A stretch of DNA of 64,000 nt from Hyphomonadaceae bacterium (GTDB lineage Bacteria > Pseudomonadota > Alphaproteobacteria > Caulobacterales > Aquidulcibacteraceae): NCBI GenBank assembly GCA_022841905.1, contig JALHQO010000014.1, forward strand, positions 1-64,000, read 5' to 3'. The position numbers were made by a program, and so were the translations under genes. Of this stretch, positions 10,842-20,179 are shown in pieces; position 1 is the first letter of the stretch; every line of letters begins with the position of its first letter. The notes beneath the pieces are model-generated. The model did no database searches and was not told the DNA's origin. It worked only from the letters and a program-made list of their open reading frames with translations.

Positions 10842-12447
10842 ACGGCCCAGGGCCGAAGATTGGAGGGCGTTTGCGCGTTCGCGCATCGCCCGCATCATCT
10901 TTCTCTGGAATTTCGCCGGCCTGCTCTTCCTGATCGTCGGCGTCTTGCTGCTGACGGAAATGCGCGCCGGCTTGACCGAAGCGCAGTTCCGCAATCTGCG
11001 CACGCAAGGCGAATTGATCACCAACCTCCTGATCGAGACCGGCACGGTTGAGGGCGATCCCTTTCCGTATGTGAACGAAAGCGCCGTGCAGCAGGTGATG
11101 CAGCGCATCCTTCCGCCGATCGCTGAAGGCGCGCGCCCCGGCGTCGGACGTCCGCGTGTGCGCCTGTTCAGCGCCGACGGCCGCACCATCGCTGATAGCG
11201 ACGTCATTCACGGCACGCTGGATGAACAGCCGTTGCCGGACATCGGCGAAGGCTCAAGCTTTAGCGACCGCCTCGGCCGCGCCGCGCAGCGCGTGGAATA
11301 TCTGCGCCTGACGCCGTGGAATCCTACCATCTCGTTGGAAGAAGAGCAGCAGCGCGCCTTGCGCGGCGAAATCGTCTCGGGCGAGCGGTTGAACGAGAAG
11401 GGCGAGCGCGTCGTCTCGGTCACTCTGCCGCTCCGGCGCGTGCAGCAGGTGATGGGCGCGGTTACCATCGAAAGCGCCGACGTCGAGCGCATTCTGGTCG
11501 CCGAACGCGCCAGCATGATTCCGTTCATGCTCGGCGCGACCGTGGCGATCTTCCTGTCCTCACTGCTGCTGGCGCTGTTCATCGCGCACCCCATCCGCCG
11601 CCTCGCCACCGCTGCGGATTCGCTCCGTCTATCCGGCATGACGCGGCTTTCGCTGCCGGATGTCTCCAGGCGCAAAGATGAAATCGGCGCGCTCGGCCAT
11701 TCACTTGAAGCCATGACCAATGCGCTCGCCGATCGCATCGACGCCAATGAGCGCTTCGCCGCCGATGTCAGCCACGAAATCAAAAACCCGCTGGCGTCGA
11801 TCCAATCTGCGGTCGCCTCGGCGCGTGCGGCGCCTAATCCTGAACAACAAGCGCAGATGCTCGCCATTGTCGCGCAAGACGTGCAGCGGCTCGATCGCCT
11901 CGTCACCGATATCGCCCGCGCCAGTCGCATCGAAACCGAAACCGCGCGCGGCGATCTCGACAAAGTCGATCTCGGCAATCTGTTGTTCGAACTCACGCGC
12001 GCTTATGCGCCGCCGCCTGGAGAGCTCGCGCCGGTGGCGATCGCGTTTCGCGGCGCGCGTCCCGAAGGCGCGTTCGTGCTTGGCCAAGCCGGCCCGCTCG
12101 GCCAAGTGTTCCGCAACCTGATCGACAACGCCCGCTCGTTCAGCGCCGAAGGCGGCGAGGTCCTCGTCTCGCTCGCCATCGCGCGCGGCAAGGACGGCCA
12201 GATGGTCCGCGCCGTCGTCGAAGATAGCGGCCCCGGCATTCCACCGGAAAATCTCGAGACCATCTTCGAGCGCTTTTATACGCAGCGTCCGAAGGGCGCC
12301 GCGTTTGGCGGTAATTCGGGCTTGGGTCTCTCGATCGCCCGCCAGATCATCACCGCTCATGGCGGGCGCATCTTTGCGGAGAACCGCGACGAGGGCGGGG
12401 CTCGCCTTGTGGTAGAACTTCCGCTCGCGGCGACCGCGAAGCCGTGA
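10810..12447 (+). CDS. chvG: Sensor histidine kinase ChvG
   Basis: A 545-residue membrane kinase. A transmembrane helix at about residues 28-50 is followed by a periplasmic sensor domain of about 190 residues, a second helix around 238-258 ([20 protein letters not shown]) and a HAMP linker. The dimerisation/phosphoacceptor helix has His322 in [15 protein letters not shown]. The ATPase domain has [19 protein letters not shown] and [14 protein letters not shown]. The only suitable start, ATG 10810, lies inside the end of chvI (32-base overlap), so translation is coupled. It phosphorylates ChvI. Confidence 0.92.
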   Translation: MASAIGTTKPERPRAEDWRAFARSRIARIIFLWNFAGLLFLIVGVLLLTEMRAGLTEAQFRNLRTQGELITNLLIETGTVEGDPFPYVNESAVQQVMQRILPPIAEGARPGVGRPRVRLFSADGRTIADSDVIHGTLDEQPLPDIGEGSSFSDRLGRAAQRVEYLRLTPWNPTISLEEEQQRALRGEIVSGERLNEKGERVVSVTLPLRRVQQVMGAVTIESADVERILVAERASMIPFMLGATVAIFLSSLLLALFIAHPIRRLATAADSLRLSGMTRLSLPDVSRRKDEIGALGHSLEAMTNALADRIDANERFAADVSHEIKNPLASIQSAVASARAAPNPEQQAQMLAIVAQDVQRLDRLVTDIARASRIETETARGDLDKVDLGNLLFELTRAYAPPPGELAPVAIAFRGARPEGAFVLGQAGPLGQVFRNLIDNARSFSAEGGEVLVSLAIARGKDGQMVRAVVEDSGPGIPPENLETIFERFYTQRPKGAAFGGNSGLGLSIARQIITAHGGRIFAENRDEGGARLVVELPLAATAKP

Positions 12448-12566
12448 AGCCCCGCGACCTTTCGTCGAAAACTGCCATCGCAGTGCGGCTTTCGCTTTTA
12501 TCGTAGGCGCGAAGGAGTATTCTCCGCCGCCTTGACTGGCCCACTGGCGGGTGGCGGGAGCACTGA

Positions 12567-12974
12567 ATGATCGGCGTTGTCGTGGTCTCCCACGGCCGCT
12601 TGGCGGATGAGTTCATCGCCGCGGCAGAGCATGTGCTTGGGCCTCAGGAACAGATGCGCGCCATCGCCATCGGCCCCAATGACAATATGGAAGAGCGCCG
12701 CGCCGACATTATCGACGCGGTGAAAACCGTCGATAAGGGCGCAGGCGTCGTCATCCTCACCGACATGTTCGGCGGCACGCCCTCAAACCTCGCCATTTCG
12801 GTGATCAACCAAGTGAAAACCGAGGTCATCGCCGGTGTGAACCTGCCGATGCTGATCAAGCTGGCTGAAGTCCGCGATAAGGTCAGCCTTCCGGAGGCGG
12901 CGCTCGCCGCCCAGGACGCCGGCCGCCGCTATATCCGCGTCGCCTCCGTTGAGTTGGCGGGCGGCGCGGCCTAA
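12567..12974 (+). CDS. PTS system mannose-type EIIA component
   Basis: A 135-residue EIIA of the mannose family. It begins MIGVVVVSHGRLADEF with the phosphorylatable His9, and the family motif TDMFGGTPSN is present. In alphaproteobacteria this protein receives phosphate from HPr in a regulatory PTS that has no sugar permease. It sits after chvI-chvG and 8 bases before HPr. The ribosome-binding site is GGGAG. In many relatives hprK lies between chvG and this gene; here only about 120 non-coding bases separate them. Confidence 0.92.
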   Translation: MIGVVVVSHGRLADEFIAAAEHVLGPQEQMRAIAIGPNDNMEERRADIIDAVKTVDKGAGVVILTDMFGGTPSNLAISVINQVKTEVIAGVNLPMLIKLAEVRDKVSLPEAALAAQDAGRRYIRVASVELAGGAA

Positions 12975-12982
12975 TAGGGCGC

Positions 12983-13258
12983 ATGAGCGTCCGCCGCACG
13001 ATACCTGTGATCAACAAGAAGGGCCTGCACGCGCGCGCCTCGCGCAAGCTGGCCGAGCTTGCGCTCAATTATGAGACCACCCGTATTCTGGTGCGCCGCG
13101 AGGATGAAGAAGCCGACGCGCGCTCGCTTATGGATCTGATGATGCTCGGCGCCGGCATCGGCTCGGACGTCGAGGTCGAGACGCGCGGGCCTCAAGCCGA
13201 TCAGGCGATGGCCGATGTCGAAGCTCTGTTCGCGGCCCGTTTTCACGAAGACGAATAG
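12983..13258 (+). CDS. ptsH: HPr phosphocarrier protein
   Basis: A 91-residue HPr. The active-site His16 lies in NKKGLHARAS. The regulatory serine equivalent to Ser46 of Gram-positive HPr is Ser48 in ADARSLMDLMMLGAG. It transfers phosphate to the EIIA encoded just upstream. Conservation of Ser48 suggests control by HPr kinase, although no hprK is found at this locus. Confidence 0.93.
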   Translation: MSVRRTIPVINKKGLHARASRKLAELALNYETTRILVRREDEEADARSLMDLMMLGAGIGSDVEVETRGPQADQAMADVEALFAARFHEDE

Positions 13259-13315
13259 CGCCTCCACGTTTTTGCCTTATTTCCTGCATCTCAGGGCAAA
13301 CGCGAGGGGAGATGT

Positions 13316-15013
13316 ATGAAAGCCTTGAAGACCGTCGCTGCGATCGCGGCCCTGATGCTGTGTGGCGCACAAGCGCCGCTGCCGCCGCGCATCGAGTACG
13401 ACCTGACCCCGATCATGCAGGCCGGCGAACTCCGCGCCGTGCAGATCGACATGCGCTTTCGCGGCGAGGCTGACGGCGAGACTGGCGTTCGCCTGCCCAA
13501 TTCTTGGGGCGGGCAGAACGAACTCTGGCGCTCCATCGCCGATATAACCGCCGTCTCCGGCGCCACTTTGGCCGCCGGTGGCGACGATCCCGCAGCGCGC
13601 ACGCTCACGCACCGCCCCAGCGCGCGCATCCATCTGCGCTATCGCATCGTGCAGGATTTCGAAGGCGCGCCGAATGCGCGGCAGGGCAATGCTTATCGCC
13701 CGGTTGTGCAGCCCAGTTATTTCCACCTGATCGGCGACGCGACCTTCATCACGCCAGCCGAAGCCAATCTGATCACGCCAGTGCGTGTGCGCATGCGCAA
13801 CATGCCGCGCGGCTGGCGCTTTGCATCGGACCTGCAACACCCGGTGCTGACGCTCGGCCGCATCTGGTCGAGCGTCACGGTCGCCGGCGATTTCCGCATC
13901 ATTGAGCGGCCAGAGCAGGATTTGCGCATCGCCTTGCGCGGCGAATGGTCGTTCGGCGATGACGTCTTCGCCGACGAAGTCGAGCGCATCCTTGGCGCGC
14001 AGCGCAGGGTTTTCGGCGACGGCCCATCGCCTTATCTCGTCACGGTGATTCAACTTGAATCACCGCAGCAAGGCTGGCTCTCGATTGGCGGCACGGGCCT
14101 CAGCGACGCTTTCGCGTTCTTCGCCACCGCGAACGCCGAGGCATCGCAGATCATCGGCACGCTCGCGCACGAAGGCATCCACACCTGGATCCCCGGCCTC
14201 ATCGGCGGAATGCCGTCGGACGAGGATGGCCAAGCTGGTCATTACTGGCTCTCCGAAGGCTTCACCGACTTTTATACCGGCCGCGTGCTCGTGCGCGAAG
14301 GCGTTTGGACGCCCGCGCAATTCGCCGAGCACCTCAATGCGTCGCTCAGCGCCTACGCGCAATCGCCGGTGCGCGAGGCGCCCAACAGCCGCATTCTGGC
14401 GGAGTTCTGGTCGAGCCGCGAAATCCAGCAGCTGCCATATCAGCGCGGTCGCTTGCTGGCGACGCGGTGGGATGCAGCGCTGCGTGCGCGCGGCCACGAT
14501 TTTGATGACGCGATATTCGAGATGCGCGCGCGGGCCCGCGCCGGCGATCCGCTCAAAGCCGTCGAGATGTTTCCGATCGTGATGGATGGCTTCGGTGTCG
14601 ATGTGCGCAGCGATGTCGCCACGTATGTCGAAGGCGGCGCGCCCGTGCTGCTGCCGGAAGACGTGTTCGCTCCATGCGGCCGCGTCGAGACACGCAACGT
14701 CGCGGCCTTCCATCGCGGCTTCAACATCGAAGCCACCCAAGCCAACGCCAATATCATAACCGGCGTCGATCCCGCTCTGCCGGCTTACGCGGCTGGCCTG
14801 CGTGACGGCATGGTGTTGGTGCGCCGCGATGGCGGCGAGATCGGCAATGCTGAGCTTGAGATCGCTTATGTCGTCCGTGACGGCGAAACAGAACGTACTT
14901 TCCGTTACATGCCGCGCGGCCAAGGTAGCTTCGAGCGCCAGCAACTTGTGTTGGCGGATGACCTGGAAGGCGAGCGCCTGGCGCAATGTATCCGGGTCCT
15001 TGGCGGCGGCTGA
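13316..15013 (+). CDS. Secreted M61-like (glycyl aminopeptidase type) metallopeptidase
   Basis: A 565-residue protein with a Sec signal peptide (about 1-20). An N-terminal beta-rich region precedes a gluzincin catalytic domain with HEGIH (His285, Glu286, His289) and third zinc ligand Glu314 in WLSEGFTDFY. The C-terminal region (about 465-560) looks like a PDZ domain (GFNIEATQANANIITGVDPALPAYAAGLRDGM). HExxH plus a downstream SEGF and a terminal PDZ is the layout of the M61 family. The cellular substrate is unknown; location should be periplasmic. It starts 57 bases after ptsH with its own upstream GAGGGGAGA. Confidence 0.82.
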   Translation: MKALKTVAAIAALMLCGAQAPLPPRIEYDLTPIMQAGELRAVQIDMRFRGEADGETGVRLPNSWGGQNELWRSIADITAVSGATLAAGGDDPAARTLTHRPSARIHLRYRIVQDFEGAPNARQGNAYRPVVQPSYFHLIGDATFITPAEANLITPVRVRMRNMPRGWRFASDLQHPVLTLGRIWSSVTVAGDFRIIERPEQDLRIALRGEWSFGDDVFADEVERILGAQRRVFGDGPSPYLVTVIQLESPQQGWLSIGGTGLSDAFAFFATANAEASQIIGTLAHEGIHTWIPGLIGGMPSDEDGQAGHYWLSEGFTDFYTGRVLVREGVWTPAQFAEHLNASLSAYAQSPVREAPNSRILAEFWSSREIQQLPYQRGRLLATRWDAALRARGHDFDDAIFEMRARARAGDPLKAVEMFPIVMDGFGVDVRSDVATYVEGGAPVLLPEDVFAPCGRVETRNVAAFHRGFNIEATQANANIITGVDPALPAYAAGLRDGMVLVRRDGGEIGNAELEIAYVVRDGETERTFRYMPRGQGSFERQQLVLADDLEGERLAQCIRVLGGG

Positions 15014-15093
15014 AGGTTTCCCGCTTCGGAACAGGAGGCGGTAATCCGCGTTAACTCCCCAAGCCGCGCCTTTCGCGGCGGGAGGAGTACGCC

Positions 15094-15348
15094 ATGAGCG
15101 TTGAAACAATTCTGATTTGGGCGCTCGTCGGCGCAGTCGCTGGCTGGCTTGCGGGCGTTGTTGTTCGCGGCGGCGGCTTTGGCCTCGTCGGCAACATTAT
15201 CGTCGGCATCATCGGCGCCTTCTTGGGCGGCTGGTTGTTCGGCGTGGGCGGCATCGCCATCGGCGCCGGCATCATCAACACCATCTTCACCGCCTTCATC
15301 GGCGCGGTCGTGTTGCTGTTGCTCGTCCGCGTGATCAAGCGCGCCTAA
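15094..15348 (+). CDS. GlsB/YeaQ/YmgE family small membrane protein
   Basis: An 84-residue, very hydrophobic, Gly-rich protein with three predicted spans (about 5-25, 30-50, 55-78). GAVAGWLAGVVVRGGGFGLVGNIIVG is written here only by its hallmarks: the GWLAG and GLVGNI repeats of the transglycosylase-associated (YeaQ/YmgE) family. The role is usually linked to envelope stress. Start ATG 15094 follows GGAGGAG. It is followed by a 15-bp hairpin. Confidence 0.85.
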   Translation: MSVETILIWALVGAVAGWLAGVVVRGGGFGLVGNIIVGIIGAFLGGWLFGVGGIAIGAGIINTIFTAFIGAVVLLLLVRVIKRA

Positions 15349-15368
15349 TCGACATCAACTGGATTAAA

Positions 15369-15405
15369 CGGACGCCGCCGAGGATAACCGCCTCGGCGGC
15401 GTCCG
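15369..15405 (+). terminator. Long GC-rich hairpin after the YeaQ-like gene
   Basis: A perfect 15-bp stem (15369-15383 with 15391-15405) with a 7-base loop, 20 bases after the stop. It lacks a long T tail, so it may be a terminator or a processing/stability element. Confidence 0.6.
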
Positions 15406-15467
15406 CATTTGTGGCCGCCGGAACAGGCTTCTGCCGCACGCGTTTGTCGCCACCTTGCGAGGACTGC

Positions 15468-15749
15468 ATGCCGGAAGCGCCGCTTTGGCTCATCAACATG
15501 TTTGGCGTCGCTGCCGGGCTTTGCTCGATGGCGAGTTTCGTGCCGCAGATCATGAAAATCTTGCGCGAGAAATCCGCCGAGGGCTTGTCGCTGCGTATGT
15601 ATGCGGTGACCACCGTGGGCTTTATCTGCTGGACCGCATATGGCGCTCTAAGCGGCTCGTGGCCGGTGACGCTCGCCAACGCCGTTTGCCTTTGCCTGGT
15701 GGTGACGATCCTCGCATTGCGCTTGCGCTTCGGCGGTGGAAAGGCTTGA
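15468..15749 (+). CDS. SemiSWEET-type sugar transporter (PQ-loop)
   Basis: A 93-residue protein with three transmembrane helices and the PQ-loop signature SFVPQIMKILREKSAEGLS at about residues 21-39, plus the conserved TAYG in helix 2-3. SemiSWEETs dimerise to form a small sugar facilitator. The ATG at 15468 was chosen because it immediately precedes the first helix; the longer open frame upstream runs through the neighbouring gene in a different frame. Confidence 0.85.
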   Translation: MPEAPLWLINMFGVAAGLCSMASFVPQIMKILREKSAEGLSLRMYAVTTVGFICWTAYGALSGSWPVTLANAVCLCLVVTILALRLRFGGGKA

Positions 15750-15775
15750 ACCTCCGCGCATAGCAGGGGTTTTGC

Positions 15776-16639
15776 ATGATCAGGCGCGCGGCATTCGTTT
15801 TGGCTCTGGGCGCTTTGGCGGGGTGCGGGCAATCGGCCACGCAAGCGCCCGCGCCGGCCGTTGAGCTCTACGCCATGGATTGCGGCCGCGTCGCGTTTCC
15901 TGACGTCGCGATCTTCGCCGACGATCATTCGGTGGACGGCCAAGCGCGCGAACTTGTTGTGCCGTGCTATCTGATCCGCCATCCCGACGGCGACCTGATC
16001 TGGGATACCGGCTTCCCGGACGCCATCGCCGCCATGCCGCGCGGGCGAATGGACATACCTGAAATGGGCGCCGCCGTGGTGATGCCCACGACGCTCGTTT
16101 CGCAACTCGCGCAGCTGAACCTCACGCCGGCCGACATCGAATTCTTCTCGTTCTCGCACAGCCATACCGATCATAGCGGCAACGCCAATCTCTTCGCCGC
16201 GACCTCAACCTGGATCGTCGATCCGGACGAGCGCGCCTACATGTTCCGCGACGAAGCGCGCGCCGATGCGCAGAGCTTCGGGCTCTACAATGCGCTCGAA
16301 ACCGTCACGCCGCGCCTGATCGAAGGCGAAGGCGATTACGACGTCTTCGGTGATGGCGCCGTCACCATCATCCAGGCGCCAGGCCACACGCCCGGCCACA
16401 CCGTGCTGCTGGTGCGCCTGCCCAATGCCGGCGCTGTGCTGCTGACGGGCGACATGTACCACCTCGCCGAAAGCCGTGAGCGCCGCCTGGTGCCAACCTT
16501 CAACGTCGACCGCGCGCAAACGCTCGCCGCGCAGGAGAAAGTCGAGCGCATCGCGGCGGAGACTGACGCACTCGTTATCCGTCAGCACGTCCAGGAAGAC
16601 TTCGACGCACTGCCGCGTTTCCCCGAAGCGTTGAACTAG
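15776..16639 (+). CDS. MBL-fold hydrolase lipoprotein, N-acyl-homoserine-lactonase-like
   Basis: A 287-residue protein with a lipobox (LAGC, about residue 17) and then a metallo-beta-lactamase fold. The zinc motif HxHxDH is SHSHTDHSGN (His128, His130, Asp132, His133). The later ligands lie in APGHTPGH and LTGDMYH. The arrangement, including LVVPCYLIRHPDGDLIWDTG spread over residues 60-80, resembles the AttM/AiiA lactonase family that opens acyl-homoserine lactones, but other lactones or esters are possible. Membrane anchoring in the envelope is predicted from the lipobox. It starts 26 bases after the SemiSWEET gene. Confidence 0.8.
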   Translation: MIRRAAFVLALGALAGCGQSATQAPAPAVELYAMDCGRVAFPDVAIFADDHSVDGQARELVVPCYLIRHPDGDLIWDTGFPDAIAAMPRGRMDIPEMGAAVVMPTTLVSQLAQLNLTPADIEFFSFSHSHTDHSGNANLFAATSTWIVDPDERAYMFRDEARADAQSFGLYNALETVTPRLIEGEGDYDVFGDGAVTIIQAPGHTPGHTVLLVRLPNAGAVLLTGDMYHLAESRERRLVPTFNVDRAQTLAAQEKVERIAAETDALVIRQHVQEDFDALPRFPEALN

Positions 16640-16780
16640 GCGTCAGGGAAACCCTCGCAAAGCGAGGATATCGCGGACGCAGCAGCGACGATGCACGCCT
16701 AGCGCGCGCAATTCCTTTGCTTCGCATGGATGCAGGCGAACACTGCGCAATCATCCATGTGCCTCAGGGAGAGAGCGCTC

Positions 16781-18037
16781 ATGACAGCTTCGAACCAACA
16801 AGCCTTTATCGATTGGCTTACAATCTGGGCCCCACGCATTCTGCTGGCCCTGCTGATCCTCGTCGTCGCGCACTTCGCCGCTAAAGCCGTGAAGTGGGCG
16901 ATCGCAAAGGGCATTGACCGTATTCCGTTCCTGTCGCGCCGCGACGGGCCGGGCGCATCCACCGCCAAACCAGCCGGCCCCGATATCGGCGAACGTGTTG
17001 GCGAAGTCGGTTATTGGCTGGTCTGGCTCTTGGGTTTGATGGCTGCCTTGGCGCAGCTCGGGCCCTGGGCCACGCCAGTCGTCACGCCGCTGACCGGCAT
17101 GGTCGCGGGCTTCTTCAATTATTTGCCCGCCATCGTTGGCGCGGTGCTCATCTTCGTCATCGGCTTTGCGCTCGCCACTATCGTGCGGCGCATGGTTGAA
17201 GCCATGGTGGAAGCCGTCGAGCTTGATCGGCGCCTCGTAGACGCCGGTCTCACGCACACCCCGCGCGGCCCCGGCCTCGCACGCTTGCTCGGCATCCTCG
17301 TCTTCACGCTCATCATCATTCCGGTGGCGATCGCCGCGCTCGATGTCTTGAACATCAGCGCCATCTCCGATCCGGCGACGGCGATGTTGCAGGAGATTCT
17401 CTCCACCATCCCGCGCGTGATCGGCGCCGCTTTGATCATCTTCCTCGCTTACGTCATCGGCCGCTGGATCATGACGCTGACGGAAGAGGGGCTGAAGTCG
17501 ATCGGCTTCGATGCGATCATTTCCGGCATCGCCAACGCCGAGCCGATCCGCGTCGGCCGCGAGAAGATGGATCTGACGCCCGGCGTCGACACCATCAACT
17601 TCTCGGCCTTCCCGCCATCGCGCATGATCGGTCTCGCTGTTCTTATCGGCATCGTGCTGTTCGCCGCGGTCGAAGCGGCGCGCCTGCTTGAGTTCGCCGC
17701 CATGGCCACGATGCTCACCGAAGTGCTGGCGCTCGCCAGCCGCGTTCTGTTCGGCGCGGTGATCATCGCGCTCGGCATCCTGCTCGCCAACATCTTGGCG
17801 GCGGCGGCGCGGCGCGAAGACAAGCCGTCGTCGGAGATCATCTCCACGCTCGTCCGCTGGGGCATCATCGCCTTGGCGACTGCCGTGGGCCTCCGCTTCA
17901 TGGGCCTCGCCAACGACATCATCGTACTCGCCTTCGGCCTGATTCTGGGTTCGGTGGCGGTTGCGGTGGCGATCGCCTTCGGCGTCGGCGGCCGTGACGC
18001 CGCCAAGCGCCTGCTGGACCGCTGGACTTCCAGCTAG
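16781..18037 (+). CDS. MscS-related mechanosensitive channel family protein (conserved TM-helix repeats)
   Basis: A 418-residue protein with about eight hydrophobic segments spread along its length and repeated motifs of the conserved TM-helix type (PAIVGAVLIFVIGFALA, PRVIGAALIIFLAYVIGRW, and similar near 340-360). It lacks a recognisable large cytoplasmic MscS beta domain. This matches proteins annotated as small-conductance mechanosensitive channels or TM-helix repeat proteins. The start at 16781 follows AGGGAGAGA; an in-frame ATG 51 bases earlier has no ribosome-binding site. Confidence 0.75.
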   Translation: MTASNQQAFIDWLTIWAPRILLALLILVVAHFAAKAVKWAIAKGIDRIPFLSRRDGPGASTAKPAGPDIGERVGEVGYWLVWLLGLMAALAQLGPWATPVVTPLTGMVAGFFNYLPAIVGAVLIFVIGFALATIVRRMVEAMVEAVELDRRLVDAGLTHTPRGPGLARLLGILVFTLIIIPVAIAALDVLNISAISDPATAMLQEILSTIPRVIGAALIIFLAYVIGRWIMTLTEEGLKSIGFDAIISGIANAEPIRVGREKMDLTPGVDTINFSAFPPSRMIGLAVLIGIVLFAAVEAARLLEFAAMATMLTEVLALASRVLFGAVIIALGILLANILAAAARREDKPSSEIISTLVRWGIIALATAVGLRFMGLANDIIVLAFGLILGSVAVAVAIAFGVGGRDAAKRLLDRWTSS

Positions 18038-18062
18038 TCCAGCCAAAGCGTTGAAATGATTG

Positions 18063-18090
18063 AGCCGCCGGGCGAGCACCGGCGGTTCTT
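18063..18090 (+). terminator. Probable terminator after the channel gene
   Basis: A GC stem of 7 bp (18065-18071 with 18079-18085) extendable by an A-T and a G-T pair, followed by TTCTT. It lies 28 bases after the stop and before the SAH riboswitch. Confidence 0.55.
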
Positions 18091-18156
18091 CGCATGGCAG
18101 CTTTCGGCATGCCGCAATTGCCAGCGGCAAGCGCCTTTGCTATCTCGCCCACGTCC

Positions 18157-18227
18157 GCCAAGGAGCGTTGCGACGACCGTTAGGTCGCCAGGCTTGGCAG
18201 GCTTCCAGCTTTGGAAACGACGCTCGC
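18157..18227 (+). promoter_or_regulatory. SAH riboswitch (S-adenosylhomocysteine-responsive leader of ahcY)
   Basis: The leader shows the conserved SAH riboswitch core. CCAAGGAGCGTTGCGAC starts at 18158, and GTCGCCAGGCTTGG ends at 18197, closing helix P1 (CCAAG with CTTGG) and P2 (GCGAC with GTCGC). Downstream, AACGACGCTC at 18216-18225 can pair with GAGCGTT to form the long-range pseudoknot. The ahcY ribosome-binding site GAAGGAGGG and ATG (18251) follow within 25 bases. The family is known to activate SAH hydrolase expression when SAH accumulates. The call rests on motif and pairing inspection, not on a covariance search. Confidence 0.88.
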
Positions 18228-18250
18228 GAACTCTCGAAGGAGGGCGCGCG

Positions 18251-19648
18251 ATGAGCGCTAAAGATTACGTCGTGAAAGACCTGAGCCTCGCTGCCTGGGG
18301 CCGCAAGGAAATCGAAATCGCCGAAACCGAAATGCCCGGCCTGATGGCCGTGCGCAAAGAATACGGCCCGTCGCAACCGCTGAAAGGCGCGCGCATCGCG
18401 GGCTCCCTGCACATGACCATCCAGACCGCAGTGTTGATCGAGACGCTGCAGGCACTCGGCGCCGAAGTGCGCTGGGCCTCGTGCAACATTTTCTCGACGC
18501 AAGACCACGCCGCCGCCGCCATCGCCGCCGCCGGCACGCCCGTCTTCGCCACCAAGGGCGAGACGCTGGACGAGTATTGGGATTACGCCCACCGCATCTT
18601 CGAATGGCCGAACGGCGAATACGCCAACATGATTCTCGATGACGGCGGCGACGCGACGCTTCTCTGCGTGCTCGGCCCGAAGGCCGAGAAAGATGCTGAC
18701 TTCCTCGAGCATCACTCGAACGAAGAAGAGCAAGCGCTGTTCAAGACGATCAAGCAATATCTGAAAGCAAAGCCCGGCTTCTACGAAGCCATCCGCGCCT
18801 CGGTGAAGGGTGTTTCCGAAGAAACCACGACGGGCGTGCATCGCCTCTACGAAATGGCCAAGAAGGGCGAACTGCCGTTCCCGGCCATCAACGTCAATGA
18901 CAGCGTCACCAAGTCGAAATTCGACAACCTCTATGGCTGCCGCGAATCATTGGTCGACGCCATCCGGCGCGGCACCGACGTCATGCTCTCGGGCAAGGTC
19001 GCCGTCGTCGCCGGCTATGGCGATGTCGGCAAAGGTTCGGCCGCGTCGCTCCGCCAAGGCGGGGCGCGCGTGAAGGTGACGGAAGTCGATCCGATCTGCG
19101 CGCTGCAAGCGGCGATGGAAGGCTATGAAGTCGTGACGATGGAAGATGCGGCGCCGCACGCCGACATCTTCGTGACGGCCACCGGCAACAAGGACGTCAT
19201 CACCGTCGATCACATGCGCGCGATGAAGAACAACGCCATCGTCTGCAATATCGGTCACTTCGATTCAGAGATCCAAGTCGCTGGCCTGAAGAACTTCAAG
19301 TGGGACGAGATCAAGCCGCAAGTGCATCACATCGAGTTTCCGGACGGCAAGAAGATCATTCTCTTGTCCGAAGGCCGCTTGGTGAACCTCGGCAACGCCA
19401 CCGGCCACCCGAGCTTCGTGATGTCAGCGAGCTTCACCAACCAGACGCTGGCGCAGATCGAACTCTGGACCAACGGCAAGGCCTACAAGAACCAAGTCTA
19501 TACGCTGCCCAAGCACCTCGACGAAAAAGTCGCCACGCTCCACCTCGATAAGCTCGGCGTGAAGCTGACGAAAATGACCAAAGAACAAGCCGATTACATC
19601 GGCGTCCCCACCGCCGGCCCGTTCAAGCCGGATCACTATCGCTACTGA
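18251..19648 (+). CDS. ahcY: Adenosylhomocysteinase
   Basis: A 465-residue enzyme that splits S-adenosylhomocysteine to adenosine and homocysteine, recycling the product inhibitor of methyltransferases. Visible are the substrate domain with [16 protein letters not shown], the [13 protein letters not shown]-binding loop, and the conserved C-terminus KPDHYRY. The start at 18251 sits behind an excellent ribosome-binding site and the SAH riboswitch. Longer in-frame extensions would read through the riboswitch and are rejected. A symmetric terminator lies just after the stop. Confidence 0.97.
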   Translation: MSAKDYVVKDLSLAAWGRKEIEIAETEMPGLMAVRKEYGPSQPLKGARIAGSLHMTIQTAVLIETLQALGAEVRWASCNIFSTQDHAAAAIAAAGTPVFATKGETLDEYWDYAHRIFEWPNGEYANMILDDGGDATLLCVLGPKAEKDADFLEHHSNEEEQALFKTIKQYLKAKPGFYEAIRASVKGVSEETTTGVHRLYEMAKKGELPFPAINVNDSVTKSKFDNLYGCRESLVDAIRRGTDVMLSGKVAVVAGYGDVGKGSAASLRQGGARVKVTEVDPICALQAAMEGYEVVTMEDAAPHADIFVTATGNKDVITVDHMRAMKNNAIVCNIGHFDSEIQVAGLKNFKWDEIKPQVHHIEFPDGKKIILLSEGRLVNLGNATGHPSFVMSASFTNQTLAQIELWTNGKAYKNQVYTLPKHLDEKVATLHLDKLGVKLTKMTKEQADYIGVPTAGPFKPDHYRY

Positions 19649-19650
19649 GC

Positions 19651-19678
19651 AAACGGCCCCTCGAAAGAGGGGCCGTTT
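19651..19678. terminator. Bidirectional terminator between ahcY and hsp20
   Basis: A perfect 12-bp stem (19651-19662 with 19667-19678) with a GAAA loop and A/T runs on both sides. It serves ahcY on the plus strand and the convergent hsp20 on the minus strand. Confidence 0.88.
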
Positions 19679-19682
19679 CATC

Positions 19683-20159
19683 TTAGCCGATTGGAATACG
19701 CTTGGCCTTGACGCGTGACGGCTCGGCCTTTGGCAGTGTCACCGTGAGGACGCCGTTCTTGAATGACGCTTTGGCGCGTTCGTCATCAACGACGCCCGGC
19801 AGCGCCAGCCGCCGTTCGAACCGGCCATAATAGCGCTCGCTATATTGGCGCTCTTTGTCTTCTGTCTCGGCGTGTTTTTCGCCGCTGATGGTAAGCACGT
19901 CGTCATCGACGCGGATCTCGACATCATCCGCCGACAGCCCCGGCAGTTCGGCCGTGACGGTCATCTCTTTGTCAGTCTCAGACACTTCCACCGAAGGCCA
20001 GCTAAAGCCACCGCGATCACCATTCCAAAGACCTAGACCGCGGCCCATGAAAGCGTCATCGAACAGGCGGTTCATCTCACTTTGTAGATGGAAGAACGGG
20101 CTGGCCGCGCGCGGCACGTTCGGCGTGCGCGAACGACGGCCTGGTACAAGGCTATTCAT
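19683..20159 (-). CDS. Hsp20/alpha-crystallin small heat-shock protein
   Basis: A 158-residue ATP-independent chaperone. The alpha-crystallin domain spans about residues 52-150: PSVEVSETDKEMTVTAELPG, then DVLTISGEK, YGRFERRLALP, and the diagnostic KNGVLTVTLPK. A short C-terminal extension carries the IPI tripeptide (KRIPIG), the I-x-I motif used for oligomer assembly. The N-terminal arm holds PFFHLQSEMNRLFDDAF, common in alphaproteobacterial class A proteins. The ribosome-binding site GGAAGGAGC is strong. A possible heat-shock promoter and a large hairpin lie upstream. Confidence 0.95.
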   Translation of the reverse strand: MNSLVPGRRSRTPNVPRAASPFFHLQSEMNRLFDDAFMGRGLGLWNGDRGGFSWPSVEVSETDKEMTVTAELPGLSADDVEIRVDDDVLTISGEKHAETEDKERQYSERYYGRFERRLALPGVVDDERAKASFKNGVLTVTLPKAEPSRVKAKRIPIG

Positions 20160-20179
20160 CGTAAGCTCCTTCCTTCATA

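Noticed and set aside
16751-18130. 459-codon minus-strand open frame
   Set aside because: Antisense to the TM-helix channel gene. The translation is charged, repetitive and unlike any family.
18056-18250. N-terminal extension of ahcY
   Set aside because: The extra codons run through the SAH riboswitch and a terminator. The start at 18251 has a strong ribosome-binding site and the family N-terminus.
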